From the NCBI GenBank assembly GCA_965649825.1, contig OZ287708.1:248001-312000 (forward strand): a stretch of DNA of 64,000 bases, in the 5' to 3' direction. The notes below the pieces were generated by a model. The model saw only the letters and a list, made by a program, of their open reading frames with translations. It did no database searches and was not told the origin of the DNA. This stretch comes from Penicillus capitatus. Its lineage: Eukaryota; Chlorophyta. The translations under genes were made by a program, and so were the position numbers. This document shows, in pieces, positions 33,505-43,831 of the stretch (positions within the stretch are counted from its first letter, which is position 1; the number at the start of each line of letters is the position of its first letter).

Positions 33505-35062
33505 GAGATATCATCCATACGCACGATACTCTGGAGCTATCCACCAGTCTCGCTGCAGTGCTGGAATTGGAGGATGACCAAGCCATTCCAGAGATTGCGT
33601 CATTTGAAGCAACTCGGCTTTTCTTACTATGTCTACTCCGGTGCCTCGCATAATCGATTTGAGCACTGCTTGGGTGTTGGACATCTTGCTGGAAAATGGG
33701 CCAGATCACTCATGCAGTGTCGTCGATTACCTCACGAGGAAATGGATCGCTGTGCCACTCTTGTCGAAATTGCCGGTCTGTGTCACGATCTGGGACATGG
33801 ACCTTTCTCGCATGCTTGGGAACAGTCCATTCTCCCGAGCCTTGGCGTTCGCAACTGGTCTGCATTCGTTTTTCCTTATGCTTTGTCCACCGGATGGTTG
33901 TCAGGTGCCACGAGAAAATGAGTTCGACGCTGGTGGAGTACATCTTTGACCGACACGACATTGAAGATCGTTTCGATCTGAATCGCCACGATATGGACAC
34001 GATACTGAATCTCATCGCAGGAGAGAAGCCCACACATGCGGAATACTACAGCGGACTGCCCGTTTATCTGTTTGATATTGTGAATAACCGTTGCAGTGGC
34101 ATCGATGTGGATAAGATGGACTACCTGCAAAGGGATGCGCTTCACAGCCACGTCACTGTTTCTGCACCTTACGGCCGATTCCTCGACTATGCAAAGGTAG
34201 CTGCTTGACAGGCCCTTCATCAGGGACCGATGCAGCCGTGGTCCGATCGTAGACGGATGATCGAAGTATCCTCTTCCGGATGCGTGAGCTCGGCAATTTT
34301 GTTGAGATGTTCAAAGATCGAATGAAAATGCATCGCGTCGTTTACAAGCACAAGTCCGATCTTTTGTGGCGATGATGTAGTCTATGACATCATTGCTTTT
34401 AGGATAACTGTTGCCATTGGATTGATGGTGGCCGATGCTTTGCATCATGTGGGACATGAACCGCAGCTGCCGGCTCGAAGTCACAATCCCGATGCGTTTC
34501 TCAAACTCAAAGATTCGCTGCTGGAATACGTCTACGAACACTATCGGTCGAACTCGCCCGGAGCTCAAAGAGCAAAGGAGCTGTGCAGAAGGATTGAGTC
34601 GAGACGACTGTACACACTCTGTGGAGAAATGGCCATTCCCGAGAACCACATTTCTTGGTTCCTGACAAACAAAGTGACTGCCAGTGATATCACCACTCGA
34701 CAGAAAACCGATGGCCAGGTGAGACCCTGATAGACGACAGAGATGTCTGCCATGCCCAACAGGTCGATCTGAGGCCAGAAGACATTCACATATCCTACAA
34801 CTATGCAGACTGTGGAATGAAGGACAAGAATCCGATTCGCAGAGTCAAGTGCTATCAAGAGCGTTTCGAGGAGATCGGCATCATGGCAGAAGAAATCGAA
34901 CCCATTCAACGACTATCCATCCGAGTCTACTGCAAGAACAGGGAACATGAGGGCGCTGTGAGAGCTGCTTTCGGATCATTCGAGAAATCATTTGCGCCCG
35001 AGCTGTCCACTCCTGACCGCAATGAGAGGAGGTCCTTGGACGCGCAGTACTTGTCTGAATGA
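33505..35062 (+). CDS. SAMHD1-like dNTP triphosphohydrolase (HD domain), multi-exon
   Basis: SAMHD1 hydrolyses dNTPs to nucleosides and triphosphate and controls the dNTP pool. Visible in order: DIIHTHDTLELS, FQRLRHLKQLG, YSGASHNRFEHCLGVGHLAG, the HD motif AGLCHDLGHGPFSH, ILNLIAGEKP, GIDVDKMDYLQRD, RMRELGNFVEMFKDR, MHRVVYKHK, and near the C-terminus YADCGMKDKNPI and SIRVYCKN. Introns of about 42-50 nt follow RNW (33,873), YAK (34,197), KHK (34,351) and GQ (34,720). The first 100 residues, where a SAM domain sits in animals, are not resolved. Between SLAAVLEL and PFQRLRHLKQ near 33,570 the frame shifts by one with no obvious intron, so either a tiny intron, a sequence error or a mutation is present. 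Confidence 0.82.
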
Positions 35063-35934
35063 AATTGGCGGCGCTTCGCTGACGTGCATGCAAGTAGACG
35101 TCGTGACAGTCATGACCAATTTCGTTTTCCATTCGTTTTCTTTTCTGCTGCTTGTCGTCCGCGACCAGCAGCGTGCATTGATTCTTGACTCTTGTGATGG
35201 AGGGCTGGGTCAAAAACATATCACTGGACCTATTATGAAGTGGGGATGTGTCAAGGGAAAATGATATAGTGTTCCACGAAATCAAGCCAGGTGGACGCAT
35301 ATGTTCTCTGAACCCCTTGACGGACTGCAGCGTTAAATATGCGTCCATCTTTCGCTTCTCTTTCACAAGTGTTCGTGTCGGGTCTCGATTTCATTTCATA
35401 GAGTCCGCGAGATCACGGGAATTTGCATATTCTTCGATCCTTGGCTGATGCAGTTAGGCACTCCTTCGCTGAATGGGATACTGGTTGAGGATTCGGGACC
35501 TTTTGGCTTTGGGATTCGTGAATTGTAAAAGCGAATGCCTAAGAAATGTGGATCTCTCGAGTCAGAAGCGCGCCAAAAACCACACCGCCCAGAGCTATGT
35601 TCTCTGTCCTGCCGACCGCTGAGCTCTCTCAATGCTGTCAGCAGTGACGACAACAAATACGACATCGATCCATTGACATTTCAATCTCGAAGCAACGCAT
35701 ACGGGATGCACGATCTTGCAAAAAGAGACAGGCGCGATCCGACTGAGGAAAAACCATTCCCCGTTATCTATTGTGCCTACTGCTCTCGGATCGTTCAAGG
35801 TGGAAAGCTGCATATACCTTGTGTCGTGAAGAGGGATCATTGGAAAGGGCAATCGCGTCTGTCGTTTGTTTTGCCGTCGGAGATATTCTTGAAAGAGCCT
35901 TTTCGTTGTACGTGTCGACATTTTTAAACAAATG
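35063..35934. other. Intergenic stretch between SAMHD1-like gene and unit 3
   Basis: A plus-strand frame at 35,535-35,927 (130 codons) has two CxxC-like pairs (YCAYCSRIV, FRCTCRHF), but no family is recognised and it is probably chance or a remnant. The rest shows nothing. The sequence changes abruptly to repeat Y at 35,935. Confidence 0.35.
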
Positions 35935-36985
35935 ACGGCGAGAAATTGAGCGGATCATTCGCCACGATGCATAACGATCTGTGATGCTCACCGCACTGAG
36001 TCATCATGCCATCTATCCCCTCTGACTCCATAACTGAGACGTGTGCCGGTTTTGTTTACCAGTTTTCATCTTGCTTCCCCTATTACTGTTCCCTTGATAT
36101 GCTTTGTTGCCGTCTGTCAGATCGCCGAGAGTTGCTGACGCCGAGATTCGTATCTAGACTGAAATCAAGAACTGCATTCGGTTGTCGCGTGCATCGAGTT
36201 CCTATTCGTCGATGTCTGGATGTCCGAGCGATCCTTCAGCTGGCACAATCTATGACAGCCATCTCCTGCATGCTCTAAGACTGCGAAGTTGCTCTTGATG
36301 TTGTGAACTGTACTTCATCAGGTTGATATACCTTGTTCATTCTTAACGCTGTGTTCCTGATTGTTTGCATAGAATCCGACACGCACATATTGAACGTTGA
36401 CGTCACGACCATTACACCAAACACATATTGCAAACGTCGACAACACTTCAATCAGAACTGAACTCGATCACAGTGGTAGTGTAATGCTCTCTCATTCGCG
36501 AGCACACGTCGTCATCTCTGTAGGACAAGATAGGTAGGCGCCGCCGCCATGCTGCATTCTATTCTGCGGAGGCAATCTCCATCTGAGATAAACGCGCTGG
36601 CAGCTGAAGTTTTTTAAAAATCGTCTAGCGCATTCGACACAGGGAAGATTACGTGCGTTCTCTGACAGCAGTTAATTTCTCCGCTATATCACTCTTTCTA
36701 AAACTAAGAACTCTGATGTCACACTTAATTGTATGCAACAAAACAAGAAAGGTAGAAAGAAGACAGAGAGCTTTGACAGCAGGTCTTCCTCCAAACATGT
36801 TTGCTGGACGTATCTCTACATCTGAAAACGGCGTTTTCGTCTTGCCTCTATCTCTGTAGATGGAACATTGTTTAGAGAGGAGATTGTGTAAAGAATAGCT
36901 AACCTGTAGATAGCTTCCTTCGAGTGAGAGGTGTTGATCTGCGAGGCAGACTCAGATTTGGAAGCTTGCGCCAGCTTCAATCCAG
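35935..36985 (+). repeat. Repeat Y, copy 3
   Basis: Begins within the last exon of the secreted-protein gene (reading GEKLSGSFATMHN) and then continues as in copies 1 and 2. It carries the same one-base loss as copy 2 (ACGATCTGTGA). The part beyond 36,530 is shared with copy 2 only. Copies 2 and 3 thus descend from one mutated duplicate. Confidence 0.8.
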
Positions 36986-36989
36986 AACT

Positions 36990-38400
36990 GCCTCCACTGG
37001 CGGCCAGAGCATCAGGTAAGGTGCCCTGGCCGCCTCCACTGGCAGCCAGAGCGTTGGACTGGACGCCTGTGACCGCCTCTCTCTCCGGCGGCTATCAGAC
37101 GTCAGGTTGGACGCCTGTCTTTTTCTTCGGCGGCGGCGGCCAGAGCGGTAAGTAGGGTGCCCTGGCTGCCTCCACTGGCAGCCAGAGTGGTAGGTTGGCC
37201 TCCAGCGGCGGCCAGAGCGGTAGGTTGGCCTCCAGCGGCGGCCAGATGTCAGTCGGCCGCCCATTGCCGCCTCCATTGGCGGCCAGAGCAGGTAGGTAGA
37301 GTGCTCTGGCTGCCTCCACTGGCAGCCAGAGCGGTAGGTTGGCCTCCAGCGGCGGCCAGATGTCAGTCGGCCGCCCATTGCCGCCTCCACTGGCGGCCAG
37401 AGCAGGTAGGTAGAGTGCTCTGGCTGCCTCCACTGGCAGCCAGAGTGGTAGGTTGGCCTCCAGCGGCGGCCAGATGTCAGTCGGCCGCCCATTGCCGCCT
37501 CCACTGGCGGCCAGAGCAGGTAGGTAGAGTGCTCTGGCTGCCTCCACTGGCAGCCAGAGTGGTAGGTTGGCCTCCAGCGGCGGCCAGATGTCAGTCGGCC
37601 GCCCATTGCCGCCTCCACTGGCGGCCAGAGCAGGTAGGTAGAGTGCTCTGGCTGCCTCCACTGGCAGCCAGAGTGGTAGGTTGGCCTCCAGCGGCGGCCA
37701 GATGTCAGTCGGCCGCCATTGCCGCCTCCATTGGCGGCCAGAGCAGGTAGGTAGAGTGCTCTGGCTGCCTCCACTGGCAGCCAGAGCGGTAGGTTGGCCT
37801 CCAGCGGCGGCCAGATGTCAGTCGGCCGCCCATTGCCGCCTCCACTGGCGGCCAGAGCAGGTAGGTAGAGTGCTCTGGCTGCCTCCACTGGCAGCCAGAG
37901 CAGTAGGTTGGCCTCCAGCGGCGGCCAGATGTCAGTGGGCCGCCCATTGCCGCCTCCACTAGCGGCCAGATGTCAGTCGGCCGCCCATTGCCGCCTCCAC
38001 TGGCGGCCAGAGCAGGTAGGTAGAGTGCTCTGGCTGCCTCCACTGGCAGCCAGAGCGGTAGGTTGGCCTCCAGCGGCGGCCAGATGTCAGTCGGCCGCCC
38101 ATTGCCGCCTCCACTGGCGGCCAGAGCAGGTAGGTAGAGTGCTCTGGCTGCCTCCACTGGCAGCCAGAGTGGTAGGTTGGCCTCCAGCGGCGGCCAGATG
38201 TCAGTCGGCCGCCATTGCCGCCTCCAGCGGCGGCCAGATGTCAGTCGGCCGCCCATTGCCGCCTCCACTGGCGGCCAGAGCAGGTAGGTAGAGTGCTCTG
38301 GCTGCCTCCACTGGCAGCCAGAGCGGTAGGTTCGCCTCCAGCGGCGGCCAGATGTCAGTCGGCCGCCATTGCCGCCTCCACTGGCGGCCAGAGTTCAGGT
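36990..38400. repeat. Hairpin-forming GC-rich satellite, array 3
   Basis: About eleven units of roughly 115 bp made of the same three blocks as array 1 but with GCGGCGGCC where array 1 has GCGACGGCC. Each unit contains GCAGGTAGGTAGAGTGCTCT and CCAGATGTCAGTCGGCCGCC. Open frames of up to 303 codons on the minus strand and 197 on the plus strand are period artefacts. Confidence 0.9.
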
Positions 38401-38559
38401 AAGACGTCCATGACGACGCGCCAGCAGCCACTAGACATTAGGTAGGGTACGCATGACGGGCTCTAATGACAGCTTGAGCAGTGGGTATGACGTCCACGAA
38501 GTCTCTAGTTACGGCCAGTATCAGATAGGTCGCCCACGATGGCTTCTCTTGGCATCCAG

Positions 38560-39605
38560 TCGTGGAAAGGAGATCGCTGACGGCCTCCACTAGCCGCCAG
38601 CAGGCAGACGGATCGTCAGGGGCATCCAATACAGCAGCCAGTCACAGCGAGACGCAGGGATAGGTAATCCAGGACGGCCTCCACTAGCCGCCAGCAGGCA
38701 AACGGATCGTCAGGGGCATCCAATACAGCAGCCAGTCACAGCGACACGCAGGGATAGGTAATCCAGGACGGCCTCCACTAGCCGCCAGCAGGCAAACGGT
38801 TCGTCAGGGGCATCCAATACAGCAGCCAGTCACAGCGAGACGCAGGGATAGGTAATCCAGGACGGCCTCCACTAGCCGCCAGCAGGCAGACGGTTCGTCA
38901 GGGGCATCCAATACAGCAGCCAGTCACAGCGAGACGCAGGGATAGGTAATCCAGGACGGCCTCCACTAGCCGCCAGCAGGCAAACGGTTCGTCAGGGGCA
39001 TCCAATACAGCAGCCAGTCACAGCGACACGCAGGGATAGGTAATCCAGGACGGCCTCCACTAGCCGCCAGCAGGCAAACGGATCGTCAGGGGCATCCAAT
39101 ACAGCAGCCAGTCACAGCGACACGCAGGGATAGGTAATCCAGGACGGCCTCCACTAGCCGCCAGCAGGCAGACGGTTCGTCAGGGGCATCCAATACAGCA
39201 GCCAGTCACAGCGAGACGCAGGGATAGGTAATCCAGGACGGCCTCCACTAGCCGCCAGCAGGCAGACGGTTCGTCAGGGGCATCCAATACAGCAGCCAGT
39301 CACAGCGAGACGCAGGGATAGGTAATCCAGGACGGCCTCCACTAGCCGCCAGCAGGCAAACGGTTCGTCAGGGGCATCCAATACAGCAGCCAGTCACAGC
39401 GAGACGCAGGGATAGGTAATCCAGGACGGCCTCCACTAGCCGCCAGCAGGCAAACGGTTCGTCAGGGGCATCCAATACAGCAGCCAGTCACAGCGACACG
39501 CAGGGATAGGTAATCCAGGACGGCCTCCACTAGCCGCCAGCAGGCAAACGGTTCGTCAGGGGCATCCAATACAGCAGCCAGTCACAGCGAGACGCAGGGA
39601 TAGGT
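38560..39605. repeat. 94-bp satellite, about eleven near-identical units
   Basis: Unit runs from CCTCCACTAGCCGCCAGCAG through CAGTCACAGCGAGACGCAGG to GGTAATCCAGGACGG. Units differ at only a few positions (AAACGGTT/AGACGGTT/AAACGGAT, CGAGACG/CGACACG) in varied combinations, which indicates recent expansion with exchange between units. Confidence 0.95.
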
Positions 39606-39975
39606 AATCCATCACGGCCTCCAGGCCTCCAACAGCAGCAAGACATGAGGTAGGTAATCCTGTACGGCCTCCAGGCCTCCAACAGCAGCAAGACATCAGG
39701 TTGGTAATCCATCACGGCCTCCAGGCCTCCAACAGCAGCAAGACATGAGGTAGGTAATCCTGTACGGCCTCCAGGCCTCCAACAGCAGCAAGACATCAGG
39801 TTGGTAATCCATCACGGCCTCCAGGCCTCCAACAGCAGCAAGACATCAGGTTGGTAATCCATCACGGCCTCCAGGCCTCCAACAGCAGCAAGACATCAGG
39901 TTGGTAATCCATCACGGCCTCCAGGCCTCCAACAGCAGCAAGACATCAGGTTGGTAATCCTCGACGGCCTCCAGG
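39605..39975. repeat. 50-bp satellite, about seven units
   Basis: Unit contains CCTCCAGGCCTCCAACAGCA and AGGTTGGTAATCCATCACGG; some units have AGGTAGGTAATCCTGTACGG instead. It continues directly from the 94-bp array and shares GGTAATCC with it. Confidence 0.95.
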
Positions 39976-40300
39976 CCTCCAGCCTCCAATGAGATAGACA
40001 AACAGTATAGGCCGCCTCCAGCCTCCACTGAGATAGACATAAAGTATAGGACGCCTCCAGCCTCCACTGAGATAGACATAAAGTATAGGCCGCCTCCAGC
40101 CTCCACTGAGATAGACATAAAGTATAGGCCGCCTCCAGCCTCCACTGAGATAGACATAAAGTATAGGCCGCCTCCAGCCTCCACTGAGATAGACATAAAG
40201 TATAGGCCGCCTCCAGCCTCCACTGAGATAGACATAAAGTATTGCAGCCTCCAGCCTCCACTGAGATTGACAGTCGGTATAGGTGCAGCCTCCAGCCTCC
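39976..40300. repeat. 39-bp satellite, about six units
   Basis: Unit is GCCGCCTCCAGCCTCCACTG followed by AGATAGACATAAAGTATAG. Thirty-nine is a multiple of three, so the minus strand reads an open repeat (SISVEAGGGLYFM). Imperfect units flank it on both sides. Confidence 0.95.
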
Positions 40301-40536
40301 AAGTAAAAAACAGCTAACACAAGGCCAACCACAACAAAGCGGAGGTGGAATGGCAGTGAGACACGACAAGAAAGAAAACAGCCCCTATTAATCTTTTTTT
40401 ATTATTATTTTTTCTCACACTTAAAAAGGTGTGAGATTATTGACAGAAAAAAAAATTTTTGTTCCTTTATCAATTTTTGTTACCCTTGAGAAAACAGCTT
40501 GCACAAAAAACTCCAGTGATCGGCCCCCGATTCAAG

Positions 40537-41836
40537 CTAATTCTCAATAGAAACCTGCAGAACAAACAGAGCATGAGAGAGACTAAAGAAGTGAGCGGGT
40601 TGCTTACACACTGTCCCGACATGAAGAACAGTCGTTGCGGGATGACTGGGGGGCAGATGGTGATGCACTGGCCGGACATGAAAAACGGACGGGGAGGGAA
40701 TCCAGGTCGTCTGACCGGAAAAATAGAGTTGCGGGGAGGGATAGGAGGTGGCTGGTTGAGACAAAAACGCGATGTCCGCTGAGGGAAGGGAGATGGACGA
40801 GCCGGGAGGGAGAAAAAACATGGGCGAGAAGGAATTATAGGGGCAGGAGAGGCAGGAATGCAAAACACAGCCGGCCGTGGAGGAAACAAAGGAGTTCGGC
40901 CATGCTGCACAGAGGACGGGGAGAAGTCGGGCTGCGGACAGGGAACCGGGGCCCACTCCATGTGAGGAGACTCGACAGGGTGGCATGCGGGCTGCTGGGA
41001 TGGCGGCTGGAAAGCAGGCGATGAGGCAGGCAACCACTCCATGTGTGCCTGTTGGCCGGTCTGGGATGCCGGCGGCTGGGTTGGCTGTTGGGTCGGCGGT
41101 GGAGGTGCGGCCGTCTGGGCCTGAGAAGGCGGTGCGGCCGTCTGGGAGGCCGTCGGAGGTGCGGCCGTCTGGGAGGCCGTCGGAGGTGCGGCCGTCTGGG
41201 AGGCCGCAGGAGGTGCTCCAGGCCGGGGGACGGGCGGCTGGGCTGGCGACTGGCGGCTCGGAGGCGGCGCGGCAGGCTCGGAGGCCGGCTGCGAGACAGG
41301 CGGCGGCGCATAGGTCGGGACTCGCTGGGGCGGCGGAGGTGCAGCAGGCTGGCCCTCTTGGGCCAGCCGCGCATTCCTCTCCTCGGTGGAGAGGATCCTT
41401 GCCCGCCGCCCGGGCCGCGGCTGTGGGGTTTGGACCCTATTGGGTCCAAACCGCACAGGAGGGGTCTGCGCATCGAGGTGCGCTTGACCCCTCTGGGCAG
41501 TTGTTCGGGATTTTAAATCCCAATACAACTCCCGGCGCGCGGCCTCGTCCAATCTCACGAAGGCCCTGGGCGGGTGGCTTCCCAGGACCTCCCTCAACGT
41601 GACTTGGGCGAAACTGGGAACACACAATGGTTAGAGATCAGTCGAAGAAGAGTTCGTCGAAACGTCACGCGCTGCAGAGCTTCTCGACTGCAGCCGGACG
41701 CATGCGTGTTCATGGAGAGTGTCCAGCCGCAGTCGAAAGGCTCTGCAGCGCGCGACGTTTCGACGAATGGCCAGTGGACTCACGGTCTGTCGGGATATCC
41801 GTAGTCCTCTTCTGTGAACATGCGTTCGTCAGCCAT
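40537..41836 (-). CDS. Proline-rich protein gene, copy 3, three exons
   Basis: Exons 41784-41836, 40608-41613 and 40537-40554 give a 358-residue frame; introns are 170 and 53 nt. The start MADERMFTEEDYGYP is identical to copy 1. The charged domain matches copy 2 (VTLREVLGSHPPRAF, RRELYWDLKSRTTAQRGQ, VRFGPNRVQTPQPRP). The middle is a longer Pro/Ala/Gln region with a tandem TAAPPTASQ peptide. The C-terminal repeats are kept (IPSRPCFFSLPARPSPF, FPPRPFFMSGQCITICPPV, IPQRLFFMSGQC). The third exon is only five codons, and in copy 2 it is fourteen. Purifying pressure on the ends and a free middle suggest a real, fast-evolving protein of unknown role. Confidence 0.65.
41653..41767. repeat. Long palindrome in intron 1 of proline-rich gene copy 3
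   Basis: Two 39-nt arms (41653-41691 and 41729-41767) are inverted repeats with three mismatches and a 37-nt loop that again contains ACGCATGCGT. The arm sequence differs from that of copy 2 at eight left-arm positions, yet pairing is retained. Confidence 0.9.
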
Positions 41837-42885
41837 TGTCTTCTTCTTCGCTTGAGCTCTGGAAAGCAGGAAGGCGGGAGTTCAAACAACTCGACAGTGC
41901 GTAAGGGTCTGCGACGCGACCTTTATAGGCCGCCTCGGTTGCCGAGCGCGGCCTGCGGGTGGCGGCTGGGAACCGTGACCGTTTGGCGGCGCTGCATGCG
42001 CCGCCGGACAGAGAATCGGCCGCCAGACCTCTAGAAGCGCAGAGTACTGTCGTCGGGATGCGCGACGCGAAAGGGAGAGCGCTTCTGGCTGCTTAACGAA
42101 GTGTTTTACAGGAGAAATTTCTTACAGTTTGTCGGCATGTTCTGCCCTTAGTGTAACGCGCATGCGTTCTCTGCGGCTGTTCCGACGCGGATCTCCGAAC
42201 GGCAAACCGCTCGGGTCAGCTCCGCGTTGCCTGGGCAGAGGAATGAGGCGGGCGTTCTCTTTCGCAGGAGCGGCACGGACTCTGCGTCTGGACGGCCGTC
42301 TGTTTCGGGCGTCTCCGCCGCAAACGCCGTCGACAGAGCGTTCTGCGCGGTGTAACGCGAGTCGGTTCGAGGAGTCACCGTTGGTCCTAACTCCCTCGAA
42401 CATGGAAGGTAGAACTGAACGACGCCTCTCCGAGGACCAGACGGCCACGGAGTCGTTTTTTTCAGTTAATGCTCGTGCACAGCGCCGAGGGAGTGTTTTG
42501 GAAGCGCCGTTCGCTCCGATCAACGCAGTCGGTCGCGTTGTGCAGCTGCTGTGCAAGACTGCTGTTCTGTCTGCGAATCCGTAGATCGGACAGTTTCGAG
42601 GACAACCTGCGTGGTGGCGCTGTCGATCGCGGTAGAGGCCAGTCGCCATCCAATGTCATCGCCATCTTTATTTCCGGCGTATTCCACAGTGCAGAGCGCA
42701 CCAAAGTGGTGAATTGCCATTGGAAAGGGATAGTTCTGCTGCATCCTCATTGGAATTGTCCATACCGTTCCGTTTCAGTGTCTGGTGAGTTCTAATGTTA
42801 TGAGGGCTATGATAGAGAGCGTCTGTTTTCTGTTCGGGGACCACTTGTCGAAAATCTCTGTAATGAAAGACGAATAACTACCGCC
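41837..42885 (-). repeat. Repeat W, copy 3
   Basis: Corresponds to W copies 1 and 2 but ends earlier, near 42,885, shortly after the shared CCGCCGAGTGTTCT. Beyond that point the sequence is unrelated to the other copies and leads into the COG4 fragment. Confidence 0.75.
41920..41929 (-). promoter_or_regulatory. TATA box of the proline-rich gene, copy 3
   Basis: CCTATAAAGG on the minus strand, 84 nt upstream of the ATG at 41836. Confidence 0.6.
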
Positions 42886-42959
42886 GAGTGTTCTATGCGC
42901 CATCTCTTCACACAATGTCCCTTGTGACTGTGCCGTGATTTCTTTGACGCACAGACTTT

Positions 42960-43831
42960 GACGAAAGATAAATTTGCCGCGCTGCAGAAATCAAACAACA
43001 ACGGACCGAACTCTTTCCTCCATGCCATCCTTTCCGACCAATATGTCTACCATACAATGCATACCATACACAGAATGGAATCAAGGATCGCAGGCCGGAG
43101 AGGAAGTGCAGTTGTTCAGTCTGTTTCTGAACAATGTGCGCGTATCGTTAACATACGTGACAAAGCTACAGTCTGAACTTCGAGGCGCATATCACAGACG
43201 CGTTTCGGATCTCGAACGAAAGAGAAATCGCATCTTCGCTTTTGGTCGCGTTTCGAGAACAAGAGCATCGACATTTGGAACGAGAAGAGTGTGAATCGGC
43301 AGATGATCTGCAACGATGGTCAGAGGCCTTGAGCGTCTGCTTTCTGCCAAGAGTGGCCATCTTAGCGACGCTATGGTGGCAAAGCTCATGCCAGTGTGGC
43401 AAGAGATCGCAAGCACTGACTGTCGACTCAATGAGACGACGTTCGAGCAGCTCGCCGACAGCGAGACCTGCGCCCGTCGCATTGTCGCCACTGTTCGCAG
43501 CTTGTCGGCAGCTCTCGAGGCGGTGTTCGTCCCTGACAACCACTTGGAGGTCACGCGCTCGCTTCTTTAGAAAGAGAAGAGACTCTATTGCTTTGTGCAG
43601 ATCCTGAATCTCGTGCTGCAGTCCTCTGTCTCCAGATGCGAAGCTTACTTCATGCAGAAGACGTTTAACAGTAAGGAGGCCTGCAGTTCGACAGAGACAT
43701 CCGACTGCTACTTTCGCACTTCTCCGCGATCTATCAGAGTCTGTTCGAGAGAGATTCGCGCGTCTGACGCAGATGGCTACCATTTTGTGTTTTGAGAGCG
43801 TGGAGGAGACGTTGGATAGATGAGAACCGTT
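42960..43831 (+). pseudogene. COG4 (conserved oligomeric Golgi subunit 4) C-terminal fragment, broken
   Basis: The end of the region follows the COG4 C-terminal domain: NLVLQSSVSRCEAYFMQK, then TFN...GGLQFDRDIRLLLSHFSA, then SVRERFARLTQMATIL and FESVEETLD. COG4 is part of the Golgi tethering complex for retrograde vesicles. To read this order the frame must change by one base near 43,672 (between TFN and GGLQFD) and again near 43,728 (between HFSA and SVRERF). A TGA then stops it at 43,820, before the family's final 35-40 residues. Upstream pieces (LFSLFLNNVRVSLTYVTKL near 43,110, LERLLSAKSGHLSDAMVAKL near 43,330) fit the preceding helical part. The 5' half of the gene is absent; W copy 3 abuts the fragment. 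Confidence 0.65.

Noticed and set aside
38560-40300. CRISPR-like array (regularly spaced repeats)
   Set aside because: The repeats are directly adjacent tandem units without unique spacers, and the DNA is eukaryotic.
15705-42885. Composite unit as a DNA transposon or LTR element
   Set aside because: No transposase, reverse transcriptase, integrase, terminal repeats or target-site duplications could be found in any copy.
43166-43783. Minus-strand 205-codon frame over the COG4 region
   Set aside because: The plus strand carries clear COG4 sequence (GGLQFDRDIR, RFARLTQMATIL), so the minus frame is a shadow.
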